Shown here: piece by piece, positions 45,055 to 55,300 of the stretch
Numbering within the stretch: position 1 is the first letter of the stretch
Layout: every line of letters starts with the position of its first letter
NCBI GenBank assembly: GCA_004376575.1
Contig: SOJN01000142.1
Span: 1 to 64,000 of the forward strand
DNA length: 64,000 nt
Source of the DNA: a candidate division TA06 bacterium
GTDB lineage: Bacteria > Hydrothermota > DG-26 > E44-bin18
Direction: 5' to 3'
Notes under the pieces: generated by a model
Database searches by the model: none
What the model was told of the DNA's origin: nothing
What the model saw: only the letters and a program-made list of their open reading frames with translations
Translations under genes and position numbers: made by a program

Positions 45055-45070
45055 TGCGAATTCCGTGCCA
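45055..45070 (-). promoter_or_regulatory. Sigma-54 type promoter of the long glutamate dehydrogenase
   Basis: On the minus strand TGGCACG-GAAT-TCGCA (45070 to 45055) matches TGGCACG-N4-TTGC with one change (TC for TT); GG and GC are kept at correct spacing. It is about 53 bases upstream of the start codon, and the sigma-54 activator gene lies directly upstream. Confidence 0.6.
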
Positions 45071-45240
45071 ACCCGATGGGGATGGTTCTACTATCCGTCG
45101 GAAGACACAATGATGAGTAGAGGCTCCATCTTAAACCAATGGAGTGTAAGGTCTTATTGAAAGGGGGTCTTTCCTATGATTTGGTCCGGCACTTAGATGA
45201 TGCGTGCCAAGCATGTAGTCTTGCTGGGGAAATCTGAACC

Positions 45241-45261
45241 ACTGGAGAGAATCTCTCCAGT
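45241..45261. promoter_or_regulatory. Perfect 21-bp palindrome, candidate UAS
   Basis: Ten-base arms ACTGGAGAGA and TCTCTCCAGT are separated by one base. It lies just after the regulator's stop codon and about 170 bp upstream of the sigma-54 promoter at 45070. No T run follows on the minus strand, so an activator site is favoured over a terminator. Confidence 0.5.
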
Positions 45262-45271
45262 TGGAGACAGC

Positions 45272-46624
45272 TCAATCCAATGAATTCTTCGGGGCTTTCA
45301 ATTTCTCACGCAGTGTCTTTCGATCGATTCCGAGGATTTCTGCAGCCCGAGTCTTGTTTCCTTCGACGCTCGCCAACACGTTCTGAATGTGCTCAGCTTC
45401 TACCTCAGTTAAGGTCCTGTCAAGCCCGGAACCGCGCAGAGCCGAAAAGCGCATAAGAGAGGGTAGGTCAGGAACTTCTATCAAATCCCCCTCCGTCATA
45501 ACTACAAGACGTTGGATGACGTTCTGCAATTCTCTCACATTTCCCGGCCACTGGTAGTTCCTCAGTACTACCAGGGCATTGTCAGAAAACTCGGGTGCGG
45601 GCTTACCCGATTCGGCGGCGAACTTGCCCGTGAAATACTTGATCAACTGCAGAATGTCGTCACCCCTCTTACGGAGCGGAGGCATGGCGATTGTTATCAC
45701 ATTTAGACGGTAGAAGAGATCTTCTCGGAATACTCCCTTGTCTACGAGGCCCAACAGATCCTTGTTTGTTGCTGCCACTATCCTCACGTCCGCGAATCTC
45801 AGCTTGCTTGAACCTACCATGCAGACTTCTTTGTCTTCGAGCACCCTGAGAAGTTTCACCTGCATTGAAGGACTGGTGTCGCTGATCTCATCCAAAAAGA
45901 TGGTGCCACCGTCGGCGGTCTGAAAGAAACCCGCGCGAGTTTCGGTTGCGCCTGTGAATGCGCCTTTAACATGACCAAAAAGCTCGCTCTCCAGCAAACC
46001 CTCAGGAATGCCGCCGCAGTTGACAGGCACGAACGGAGCGGATGCCCTTGAACTGCCATAGTGTATGGCTCTGGCAATAAGCTCCTTGCCTGTGCCGCTT
46101 TCGCCTGTTATGAGTACAGTGGCTATTGTTGATGCAGCTTTTTCAACAGCCTTGAGAACCTTAAGCATTACTTCTGACTCTCCAATCAGGCCGTGGCGGG
46201 CAGGCCGGGCCTGTCGCGCATCCTTCTCTCCGGCCATTCGGGCGTGCAGTTTGTCCAGCGCTCGGCGGACTGCTGAAAAAAGCTCTTCTTCTGTGAAAGG
46301 TTTGGGTAGATACTCTTCAGCTCCGGTTTTGACAGCCTCGACTGCCCCTTCCACTGTCGCATAACCCGTTATCATCATCACTTCGGTGTTTCTCAGGTTC
46401 TCCCTGACATGCCTTACCAGATCAAGACCACTTACCTTAGGCATCTTGAGGTCTGTGATGACCAGGTTGATATGCGTGCCTTCCAGGATCTTGAGTGCTT
46501 CAGCCACGCCCGGTGCAGTGAAGACCTGATAACCCTGTGATTCCAGGTTCCTTCTGAGTACTTCCAGGGTGTCCTTGGCGTCATCAACGACCAGCAAACG
46601 TTCTTTTTCAGCAGCGGTCGTCAT
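45272..46624 (-). CDS. Sigma-54-dependent response regulator (NtrC family)
   Basis: This 450-residue activator has receiver Asp58 (NLVITDLKMPKVSG), Walker A GESGTGKE, an intact GAFTGA loop, Walker B GGTIFLDEISD and a Fis-type HTH (NKTRAAEILGIDRKTLREKL). ATG 46624 has GGAG about 10 bases upstream; an upstream in-frame extension lies inside the kinase gene. It overlaps the kinase by 17 bases. With glutamate dehydrogenase genes on both sides and a sigma-54 type promoter ahead of one, it probably controls glutamate metabolism. Confidence 0.92.
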   Translation of the reverse strand: MTTAAEKERLLVVDDAKDTLEVLRRNLESQGYQVFTAPGVAEALKILEGTHINLVITDLKMPKVSGLDLVRHVRENLRNTEVMMITGYATVEGAVEAVKTGAEEYLPKPFTEEELFSAVRRALDKLHARMAGEKDARQARPARHGLIGESEVMLKVLKAVEKAASTIATVLITGESGTGKELIARAIHYGSSRASAPFVPVNCGGIPEGLLESELFGHVKGAFTGATETRAGFFQTADGGTIFLDEISDTSPSMQVKLLRVLEDKEVCMVGSSKLRFADVRIVAATNKDLLGLVDKGVFREDLFYRLNVITIAMPPLRKRGDDILQLIKYFTGKFAAESGKPAPEFSDNALVVLRNYQWPGNVRELQNVIQRLVVMTEGDLIEVPDLPSLMRFSALRGSGLDRTLTEVEAEHIQNVLASVEGNKTRAAEILGIDRKTLREKLKAPKNSLD

Positions 46625-48359
46625 TTTGGTCACTCTCCTCAGTGTCTTCCAGTTCAGCAACTGGCAGCTGAACCTCAAATCGTGCACCTTGGCCCGGCTT
46701 GCTTTCAACTTTGATAGAACCGCCATGCGAGGTTACAATGCCGTGGACTACAGGAAGGCCCAGACCCGTTCCCTGACCTACGTCTTTGGTCGTGAAGAAC
46801 GGGATGAATATCTGTTTGAGTACTTCTTTAGTCATGCCTGTGCCTGTGTCTTCTATTATGAGCGACACGTAATCCTCAGAACTTGCTGTCTGCACTATAA
46901 GCTTGCCACCATCCGGCATAGCATGTATTGCATTGACAGCAAGATTCACCAGAACCTGGTGCAGTTGCGCTGGGTCGACAGTCACGTCAGGGAGCCCGGG
47001 TGAAAGCACACGTACGAATTTAATTCCTTCCTTCACGCACCGCGACTCCAGAAAGTACAGGCCGTCCTCCACAAGACTGTTCAAATTCACCTTTGTTCTT
47101 TTCGATGGCATCTGTCGTGCAAACATCATCAGTTTTCTTATGACCTCCCGGGCGTGTAGAGAGGCCATCTCTATTCTTTCAATGTCCTGTCTGGTCTGTT
47201 CGGATAGTCCAGACGACTTCTTTGTGAGTTGAGCGAACCCAAGAATTGTCCCCAGTGGCTCGTTTAGTTCATGCGCAATACCGGCTGCGAGCTGTCCAAT
47301 TGTTGCCAGACGGTCAGCATGCCTGAGTTGATCCTGAAGATGTACTCTATCCTCCTCTGCCTTTTTGCGCTCGACGATCAACGCAACCTGCTTCGCCACG
47401 GCGTCGATGAGTCTCCGTTCCTCTCTGAGAAATGGTCCCTCATCTAGTTCGGGCTTCTTCTGCGAATAGACGATTTCCACCACACCCCTTTTTTCGCCTT
47501 GTACAATGATATCTGCTGTCTCTTTCTGAGGGTAATCCTTAAAACTAGATGTTGAGTACGAGCGGCCATGAACGGTTATCCTTGCGGAAGTGATTTCAGG
47601 ATATTGCCACGCAGGAGGAAGGAGCTGGACGATTCTCTCGAGAATCTCGTGGAGCGATATATCAGGCTGGGCAGACACCTGGGCGATACCATGAAGACAG
47701 GTCAGCTCCTTGACACGTTCGCGCAGTGCTGCCTGGGCACGCTGGTAGATGAGCGCTACTCCAAGGTTTCGCGCAACTCGCTCATAGGCTTCTATCTCAG
47801 ATTGTATGAAGTAGTTCGGCTTCTTGCTTTTCAATTGCAGAAGCCCGATATTTTCATCGGCCACCGAAAGGGGGATAATGGTGATCGAGCTGTAACTTCC
47901 ACCGAGTTCTGGTCCGTGGTTTCGACGAGAAGTCGAAGAAAGCCCGTTTTCGCCCGACCAGAAACTGCCCTTATCTGTGAAAAACGGGAGCGAGGGCTTA
48001 ACACGTCCACACATAATGTCTCCGCACAGACGCTCAGAGTCGTTTGACCCGCCCTCGACCGGGCAGGTGATTGTGCCATCTTCATGCTGTACGCAGCGCA
48101 TGATCTCGAAGTTGAACGACCGGTTTGTCCGCCGCATGAATTCAAAACGGATCGGATCTTCATTATCCTTCAGGCGGATCTCAACGGCATCACACCCGGA
48201 GAAGTCCTTAAGCATTTTTGAGACACCCTCGAGAAAGTTGATCCTGGGGACACCCCGGCTTGCATAGTGGAGTATCTGATGGGATAGAGCTCTGAAGTCC
48301 TCAGTGGTCTTATTGCCTGCGGGTTTTGTAGGAACCAACTTTGAGTGCTTTTTTCTCAT
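46608..48359 (-). CDS. Soluble sensor histidine kinase with two GAF-like domains
   Basis: This 583-residue kinase has no transmembrane segment, so it senses a cytoplasmic signal. The first GAF-like domain (about 25-210) carries four Cys (89, 99, 112, 117; in CPVEGG, LCGDIMCG) that could bind a cofactor. A second GAF-like region lies at about 220-330. HisKA is QLAAGIAHELNEPLGTILGF with His363; the HATPase has DTGTGMTKE and GQGTGLGLPVVHGI. It overlaps its response regulator gene. A weak -35-like TTGACT is seen upstream near 48470. Confidence 0.9.
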   Translation of the reverse strand: MRKKHSKLVPTKPAGNKTTEDFRALSHQILHYASRGVPRINFLEGVSKMLKDFSGCDAVEIRLKDNEDPIRFEFMRRTNRSFNFEIMRCVQHEDGTITCPVEGGSNDSERLCGDIMCGRVKPSLPFFTDKGSFWSGENGLSSTSRRNHGPELGGSYSSITIIPLSVADENIGLLQLKSKKPNYFIQSEIEAYERVARNLGVALIYQRAQAALRERVKELTCLHGIAQVSAQPDISLHEILERIVQLLPPAWQYPEITSARITVHGRSYSTSSFKDYPQKETADIIVQGEKRGVVEIVYSQKKPELDEGPFLREERRLIDAVAKQVALIVERKKAEEDRVHLQDQLRHADRLATIGQLAAGIAHELNEPLGTILGFAQLTKKSSGLSEQTRQDIERIEMASLHAREVIRKLMMFARQMPSKRTKVNLNSLVEDGLYFLESRCVKEGIKFVRVLSPGLPDVTVDPAQLHQVLVNLAVNAIHAMPDGGKLIVQTASSEDYVSLIIEDTGTGMTKEVLKQIFIPFFTTKDVGQGTGLGLPVVHGIVTSHGGSIKVESKPGQGARFEVQLPVAELEDTEESDQNDDRC

Positions 48360-48574
48360 TCCAGATCAAGATATTTCTGGTGACTCATCTCACTTCGCAC
48401 CAGTGGGTACTCAATCCCTTGGGAAACATCTTCCTGACAATAGGTTATCAGCCTGACTGTGACTAGTCAACGGCAAAAAGTAACATTCTCCCTGGTGCTC
48501 AACCGGGAGTGCCGGTCCCTCTGTTTGCTTCAGCATACGAAAACAAGGAGTCGATTGATTGCATCCGAACAGCA

Positions 48575-49840
48575 TCAGGGGAAGATCCCGCGCTTCTTGT
48601 AGGCAGTCTCCAGGCGCGAAAGGGCAACGACATAGGCGGCTGTACGCCAGTCAGTGTCGAGCTTCTCCGCCCTATCACGGACCCGTTCGTAGGCATTTAT
48701 GATTATTCTGTGCAGCTTACTATCTACGTCTCCCAACTCCCAGAATTCACTACGCTTGTTCTGCAACCACTCGAAGTAGCTGACGATAACGCCTCCAGAG
48801 TTGCAGAGGATGTCTGGTATCAACGCTATTCCCTTGTCCTGCAGTACCCTGTCACCATCTGGATCAGTCGGACCGTTGGCTCCTTCAGCGACCAGTTTGA
48901 CGTTTAATAGTGGTGCTGTTTCAGATGTAATCTGATTCTCCAGCGCAGCAGGTATGAAGATATCGGCTTTCGTGCTGATGAAAGTCTTGTGGTCTAAAGG
49001 TTCAACCTCAGGGCAGCCTGCGACAAGTTGGTTACTCCTGCAGGCATATTCAAAGAGCCTGTCAGGGTCAATCCCATCCGCATTGGATATCGCACCACTG
49101 GAGTCTTCGACAGCAACGAGCTTTGAGCCGTGTGGCTTCATGAGCCGGGCTACCCATGAGCCCACGTTTCCGAAACCCTGAAGTATGTAGGTAGTACCAT
49201 CCAGCTTCAGTCCGTGGTCTTCTGCCCACTGCTCTATTAGAAACACGATGCCTTGGCCGGTCGCCTTGTCACGACCGAGACTTCCACCCGATTCAACTGG
49301 CTTGCCGGTGACCACGTGGGCAGAACGGTTCCGCTCAAGCGGAGGCATTGTCGATAGATATGTGTCCAGTATCCAGGCCATGATCTGGGCATTCGTGTTG
49401 ACGTCCGGTGCTGGAATATCGTACTCTGGGCCGATATTGCTACCCAAGGCGAAGGTAAACCGCCGGGTTATCCGCTCAAGTTCTGTTTGTGAGCACTTCG
49501 ATGGGTCAAACTGGATGCCACCTTTTGCTCCGCCGAACGGTATGTTGGTCAGCGCTCCTTTCCACGTCATCCACGTGGCCAGGGCCCTCACCTCATCTAT
49601 GTTGACGGAAGGATGGTACCGCAGGCCGCCCTTGAAGGGACCGAGTGCGGCATTGTGCTGTACCCTGTAGCCTGTGAACATGTCGATACGACCATCGTCC
49701 ATTCTCACCGGGAAGTTGACGGTTATCTCATTGGTGGTCTTTGAGAGGATCTTGCAGATATCTCTATCAAGTCCCATCAAGTCCGCGGCTTTATTGAATT
49801 GCTGTACTACATTTTCATAAAGGCTACTCTTCTTTTCCAT
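48575..49840 (-). CDS. gdhA: Glutamate dehydrogenase, standard length
   Basis: The 421-residue hexameric-type GDH has IPFGGAKGGIQFDPS (catalytic Lys region), LQGFGNVGSWVARLM (dinucleotide loop) and the same C-terminus as the longer copy (YKKRGIFP). The two cores are obvious paralogues with long identical blocks such as IGPEYDIPAPDVNTNAQIMA-type sequence. ATG 49840 follows CAGGAGGAGATT. Cofactor preference cannot be read safely. A separate promoter-like sequence lies upstream, so this copy may be expressed differently from the sigma-54 linked one. Confidence 0.93.
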   Translation of the reverse strand: MEKKSSLYENVVQQFNKAADLMGLDRDICKILSKTTNEITVNFPVRMDDGRIDMFTGYRVQHNAALGPFKGGLRYHPSVNIDEVRALATWMTWKGALTNIPFGGAKGGIQFDPSKCSQTELERITRRFTFALGSNIGPEYDIPAPDVNTNAQIMAWILDTYLSTMPPLERNRSAHVVTGKPVESGGSLGRDKATGQGIVFLIEQWAEDHGLKLDGTTYILQGFGNVGSWVARLMKPHGSKLVAVEDSSGAISNADGIDPDRLFEYACRSNQLVAGCPEVEPLDHKTFISTKADIFIPAALENQITSETAPLLNVKLVAEGANGPTDPDGDRVLQDKGIALIPDILCNSGGVIVSYFEWLQNKRSEFWELGDVDSKLHRIIINAYERVRDRAEKLDTDWRTAAYVVALSRLETAYKKRGIFP

Positions 49841-49878
49841 AATCTCCTCCTGTGAGAGTATACCCTCCAAGCATGTAC

Positions 49879-49907
49879 ATATTCACCAATCATCTTGATT
49901 ATGTCAA
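49879..49907 (-). promoter_or_regulatory. Possible sigma-70 promoter of the standard glutamate dehydrogenase
   Basis: On the minus strand TTGACA (49907-49902), 17-base spacer, GAATAT (49884-49879). The -35 is perfect and the -10 weak. Confidence 0.4.
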
Positions 49908-50039
49908 GTACCGGGTACTTGAGCCCATTCGCTCCACGGGAAGCTACGAAAATAGCACGGTGCCGTAGATGGCAACACTATAGAGTTTGTGGGGCCTGCC
50001 TGTTCACTGTGTAGTATCAGGAAGGGCTATGAGAAAAAG

Positions 50040-51623
50040 CTACTTGCCAAGTATCTTCTCGACTTCCCCTTTGTCGAGGTCCATGACGTATGGGATACCG
50101 CTTATCTCAGAAGCTTCCCGGGTCAGCGCCGCAATATCATCGCGCGATATGTGCTCCAGGGCGAATTTTCTGCTGCCACACATAAGCTGGCGGAGTCCTT
50201 GAGCCAGACGTTCGTAGTATGTGTACAGGCCGAGTGCACCCGTAGGAATCTTCTCGAACTCTTTATCTCCCAGTTCCTTGCGCAGGGAACTGGCGGTAAC
50301 GAAAATCTCATCCTTGGTGTTGCCAAAACGTTCTATGTAGACTGGAACCAGATTCTGCTCGATGGTTTGCCCAATTGTCTTGCCTACCATTGCCGCTGCA
50401 ATGGGGGAACGAGCCATGCCAACGAGTTTCACAAACGGTGCACCCATGGCCAGCCCCTTGAAGATCAGGTCCTCAAAGGTGAATCCACCGGCCACTGCCA
50501 GTGCGGGCACGTACTCACCCTTATCAGCGAGCTTCTTGGTATACTGGTACACGAGCGAATGTATCTCGACTGGCGGCACTCCCCACTCATTCATCATCCG
50601 CCACGGGCTCATACCTGTGCCGCCGCCTGCACCATCAACGGTCAAGAGGTCGATCTTGTACTTGGATGCGAACTTGACAGCCCTTGCCAGGTCAGCCGGT
50701 CGATAAGCGCCAGTCTTCAGGAAGATATACTTTGCTCCTGCCTCGCGAAGTTCTTCCACCCTTTTTGCGAAGGACTCTTCGGAGACCATGCCCACGCGTG
50801 AATGCCGCTCGAACTCTTTGAACGCTCCGCGCTCGAATGCCTTGATCACATCCGGGTCAGTGGGATTAGGCAGGACCACGTAGCCCCGTTCATAGAGCAT
50901 CTGAGCTTTTTCCAGGTTGGTTATCTTTACCTCGCCACCGATATCTTTGGCGCCCTGACCCCACTTCAGTTCTATGCACTCAACCTTGAGCTTCTGGATG
51001 CCATATTCCTGCACGCCAAGTCGTGTATCCTCGACATTGGCCTGCAAGATGATTGCTCCGTAGCCATCGCGCTGATGGTCCTTGTAGAGCTTCACACGGT
51101 ACTTCAGATCGACCGTATCCACAACACGGCCCTTCTTAATCACTGACTCGGGGTCCATACCCACCACGTTTTCACCTATGGTTAGCCCTGTGCCTGCAAG
51201 CGCTGACCCAATTGCCAATCCATCCCAGTTGCTCTTTGCGATATTGGTGGAGCCGAGACCGGGGATGACCCATGGGAGACGGAACTTAATCCCCTTGTCG
51301 TGACCGAATGCTACCTCGAGATTGACTGCCGGGAAGATTGCCTTGTCACTGTCAGCTTCAATACCGTGTGCTCCAACAGCAGTGCCCATTATGTTGAAAT
51401 GGGAGTAGTCAACTGGATACACCTTCTCCGAGGCTGTAGTAATCACGCCAAACGGCTGCGGATAGATTACCTCGTGGCCCCTGTATGCGGATTTACCTAT
51501 CTCGCACATGCCTATACAGCCATCCACGCAGGTTACGCACATCCCGGATATGGGCGTTATTGAATCCTCTGTCCTGTTCTTTGTGAGAGTTGCGGCCGAA
51601 GAGTTTATCCTGGACAGTGACAT
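50040..51623 (-). CDS. GltB-like FMN-binding glutamate synthase domain protein
   Basis: The 527-residue protein matches the central/FMN part of the glutamate synthase large subunit (LLTVDGAGGGTGMSPWRMMN, ALAVAGGFTFEDLIFKGLAM). The N-terminal glutaminase domain is absent, and the usual CxxxxxC-type [3Fe-4S] loop after the barrel is not visible. Instead there is an N-terminal C-x2-C-x3-C-x3-C motif (CVTCVDGCIGMC, about residues 29-40). ATG 51623 follows AAAGGAG. It is the last gene of the bifurcation-type operon. It may take electrons from the GltD module to make glutamate from a separately supplied amide or ammonia; this is inferred. Confidence 0.82.
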   Translation of the reverse strand: MSLSRINSSAATLTKNRTEDSITPISGMCVTCVDGCIGMCEIGKSAYRGHEVIYPQPFGVITTASEKVYPVDYSHFNIMGTAVGAHGIEADSDKAIFPAVNLEVAFGHDKGIKFRLPWVIPGLGSTNIAKSNWDGLAIGSALAGTGLTIGENVVGMDPESVIKKGRVVDTVDLKYRVKLYKDHQRDGYGAIILQANVEDTRLGVQEYGIQKLKVECIELKWGQGAKDIGGEVKITNLEKAQMLYERGYVVLPNPTDPDVIKAFERGAFKEFERHSRVGMVSEESFAKRVEELREAGAKYIFLKTGAYRPADLARAVKFASKYKIDLLTVDGAGGGTGMSPWRMMNEWGVPPVEIHSLVYQYTKKLADKGEYVPALAVAGGFTFEDLIFKGLAMGAPFVKLVGMARSPIAAAMVGKTIGQTIEQNLVPVYIERFGNTKDEIFVTASSLRKELGDKEFEKIPTGALGLYTYYERLAQGLRQLMCGSRKFALEHISRDDIAALTREASEISGIPYVMDLDKGEVEKILGK

Positions 51624-51628
51624 GGTGG

Positions 51629-52324
51629 TCAACTCCTTTCCTTTGATTCAGTTTTCTTTATCTCGCAGGCTACACATGGGTCCATGTAGCACATCATATC
51701 GTCGAACTGTTCCTTTTCCACGCATGGCGGGCTCAGATTGGCACAAGCCCCGCATATGGCTTTTTCTGGGTCCGTAAAGGTGCACCTGAGCTGGCAGGCT
51801 GGACAGACATACATACATCCACCGCAGAGTCGACATTCCTCTGACCGGACATCGAAAGGCGTACCTATGTCTCTGTTTTCACCACGCCCACGAAAGCCGA
51901 TGGCCTTCCCCATCATCTGTTCTTCGCACATCCTCACGCAAAGTCCGCAAAGGATGCAGTCTTCGTGCTCCTGCCTGAAGCGCTGCTGGCGCACGTTGTG
52001 GGCCGAAGCCAGGTCCTGTATTGTCTTCGACTGCGGGCACGATGCCAGAAGGAGTTCAAGGACCATCTTGCGAGCTTTCAGGACTCGTACCGAGGCAGTC
52101 CGAACCTTGAGCCCCTCCTCAGCCGGGTAAGTGCAAGACGACACGAGCTTAGCCTTAGGCCCTTCTCCAATCTCCACCACACAGAGGCGGCATGCACCGT
52201 AGGGTGAAAGCCCTTCCATGTAGCATAGAGTAGGTATGGGAAAACCCAGGAATTTAGCCGCTTCCAGGAGGGTTGCCCCTTTTTCGACTGAAACATCCAA
52301 TCCATTTATTTTTAGGGTGATCAA
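51629..52324 (-). CDS. HydC/NuoG-like 2Fe-2S and 4Fe-4S electron-transfer subunit
   Basis: This 231-residue protein has an N-terminal plant-type [2Fe-2S] ferredoxin domain (CYMEGLSPYGACRLCVVEIG ... SSC) and then a NuoG-like region (HEDCILCGLCVRMCEEQ). Further Cys groups are ECRLCGGCMYVCPACQLRC, CGACANLSPPC and CYMDPCVACEIKK, enough for about three more clusters. The start is TTG at 52324, overlapping the fusion gene's stop by 4 bases; this places ITLKINGLDVSVEKGATLL at the N-terminus as in the family. It probably wires NuoE/NuoF to ferredoxin or to the GltB-like subunit. Confidence 0.87.
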   Translation of the reverse strand: MITLKINGLDVSVEKGATLLEAAKFLGFPIPTLCYMEGLSPYGACRLCVVEIGEGPKAKLVSSCTYPAEEGLKVRTASVRVLKARKMVLELLLASCPQSKTIQDLASAHNVRQQRFRQEHEDCILCGLCVRMCEEQMMGKAIGFRGRGENRDIGTPFDVRSEECRLCGGCMYVCPACQLRCTFTDPEKAICGACANLSPPCVEKEQFDDMMCYMDPCVACEIKKTESKERS

Positions 52325-55300
52325 GCCTGTTCTTCTCCTCCTGTCAGGCCCTCTGTTTCCTCTTCTTGCTGTGTGAACTCCAGATCGCACCTGAGGCATC
52401 TTCTTGCCTCCTTGAGTCCATCTTCAATTGAAAGTGTTTTTTCTACTTCCTCGAAGCTCTGCCTCCGCGATTCTGCTGGGAGAGTGGAGGGCTTTGCCCT
52501 TCTGGCCTGAGCCAATTCGTCCTCGGTGATTGTGGCTGGCTCCAGGTAGAACTCCGGAAGGTGAACCTTCGGAGGTACCCTCAGCTCCTCACCCCGGAGG
52601 TATCTGTCAATCACTACAGCAGCCTTTTTTCCAGCGGCGATTGCATCAATGACAGTATTCGGCCCGGTAACCACGTCTCCGCCAGCGAATACCCCCGGCC
52701 GGCTCGTGGCGAGGGTCTCGGGATCGGCATGAAGCGTCCCCCGTTTGTTTATCTCAACACCCATGGCAGATATGAACTGAACATCAGGTTGTTCGCCGAT
52801 AGCTACGATAAGGGTATCTAAGTAAATGGTGTGTTCTGTTCCTGGCACAGGAACAGGTCTTCTTCTCCCGCTTGAATCGATCTTGCCCAGTTCATTCCTG
52901 ATGCATTCCATTCCGCTCAGATGGCCATTCTTGGTGCAAATCCTGGTGGGAGAGAGCAGGGTCTTTAATTCGATTCCTTCGTCCTGGGCAGCCTCGACCT
53001 CCTCTTCGAAGGCAGGCATTTCTTCAGGTGTTCGCCGGTAAATAACGGTGACACTTTCGACACCTTCCTGCCGGAGCGCCACCCTAGCCGCATCTATCGC
53101 GGAGTTGCCGCCTCCAATTACTCCCACGCGTCCCTTGGCCAGTTTCTTGCCGCGGAGGTTGAATGCTTTCAGGAACTGCATGGCTGGATAGACACCCTCG
53201 AGATCTTCGCCTTGGATATCCATCCGCCGGCTCTTATGTGCGCCCAGGGCCAGAAAGATTGCCTTGAAGCCGTCGTCGAAGAGGCTGTCAATAGTCATGT
53301 CGCGACCCAGGGCAGTACCAGCCTTCAGGGTCACGTTTTCGTCGATTAGTGAATCGATCTCCTTACGCAAGACTTCCCGGGGAAGACGGTACCCCGGGAT
53401 ACCGCTAAGCAGCATGCCGCCTGGCCGGTCCTCTGCCTCGAAGACAGTCACCTTGTATCCGCGGAGAGAAAGGTAGTGGGCGGTGCTGAGACCGGCTGGA
53501 CCTGAGCCCACTACGGCTACCTGCGGCATCTTCTGTTCAGTCTTGGTCAGCTTTTTTGGCTTGTACGTGGCAGGGTCAATCCGGTCAGTGACAAGGCGTT
53601 TCAGAGCACGAATCGCGATGGCCTGTCCTCCGCTGGTGCCCGCGCGGCACTTATCTTCGCAAGGATGGTGGCAGACCCGCGCACAGACAGAAGGGAAAGG
53701 ATTTGGCTCTCTGATAACCCGGTAGGCTTCTTCATATTCGCCACGCTGTATATGAGCAATGTAACGCCAGGCCTCAGTGCCCACGGGGCATGTGGACTGG
53801 CATGGGGCCCCCACCAGCTCTTTGCACACGGCCGCCGAGCAGCGCTTGTCTTTGATATGCTCAATGTATTCGTCCCGAAAGTAGTGGAGCGTTGACAACA
53901 CTGGATTGCAGGCTGATTGCCCCAGCCCGCACATGGATGTGTCCTTCACAGCCTGAGCAAGTTCCTCTAGAAGATCGAGTTTCTCAACGGTTGCATTTCC
54001 TTTTGATATGTCATCGAGAATCTCGTACATCCTCTGTGTCCCCTTGCGACAGGTGAAGCATTTGCCACATGATTCATCCTTCAGGAAGCTCATGAAGTAT
54101 TTCGTGACATCGACCATACACGTGTTCTCATCCATGGCAATCATGCCACCGGACCCCATGATCGACCCTGCCTCTGTAAGGCTGTCATAGTCTATTGGTA
54201 GGTCGAACCTGCTTGCCGGGATGCAGCCACCAGATGGGCCGCCTGTCTGGACCGCCTTGATTTTGGCTTTACCAGAGGGACCACCACCTATATCGTATAT
54301 GATCTCTCCGATGGTAATTCCCATTGGAACCTCGGCGAGACCGGTATTTCTGATCTTGCCGACCAGGCTGAAAATCTTGGTGCCCGTGTTGTTCTCAGTT
54401 CCTACCTTGGCGAACTGCTTTGCACCATTCGATATTATCAGTGGGATGTTGGCCCATGTTTCCACATTATTGATCACAGTGGGTTTGCTATCGATGCCTT
54501 TCTCGACGGGGTAGGGAGGTCTTTGCCGCGGCTCAGGCCTGACTCCTTCTATAGATCTCATCAAGGCAGTCTCTTCGCCGCAGACGAAGGCACCAGCTCC
54601 TTTGACAAGCCTTATGTTGAAAGAGAACTGTGTCCCAAGTATGTTCTCACCCAAAAGGCCCAGGTCACACGCTTGGCGGAGCGCGATTACGAGATGCTTG
54701 ATTGCCAGAGGATACTCGTTGCGGACGTATATCACGCCTTCCGTAGCACGGGTCCCGTATGCGCCTATCAACATTCCTTCTATCACGCTGTGCGGGTTGG
54801 CCTCAAGCACGCTCCTGTCCATATAGGCCCCGGGGTCACCCTCATCTGCGTTGCATACCAAGAACTTGCGCGCACCGTTTCGAGCTTGGGCCAGTAGCTC
54901 CCACTTCAAGCCGGTAGGAAAACCAGCACCACCTCGGCCCCGTAGTTTCGACACCTTGACTTGATTGAGCACCCATTCGGGGCTCCCTTTGGTAAGGGCT
55001 TTGCTCAGTGCAGAATAGCCCCCGTTCTCAAAATAGTTGTAGATGCGGATCGGGTCGACTTTCTCATTGCGAGAAAGTATGGTCCGCACCTGCCGCTTGT
55101 AAAAGGGGATGTCGTCCTGTTTCTCTACCGGATTGCCCGTCTCCGGGTCCTTGTACAACAGGTCCTCGATTACATCTCCGGCAGCGACAGCTTTGACAAT
55201 CCGCCCCATGTCATCGGAATCTATGTTCGGGTAGAAAGTCCTTCTCGGTTCGATGAGCGCCGAGGGTTCTGTTTCGCAGAAGCCGTGGCAGCCAGTGATT

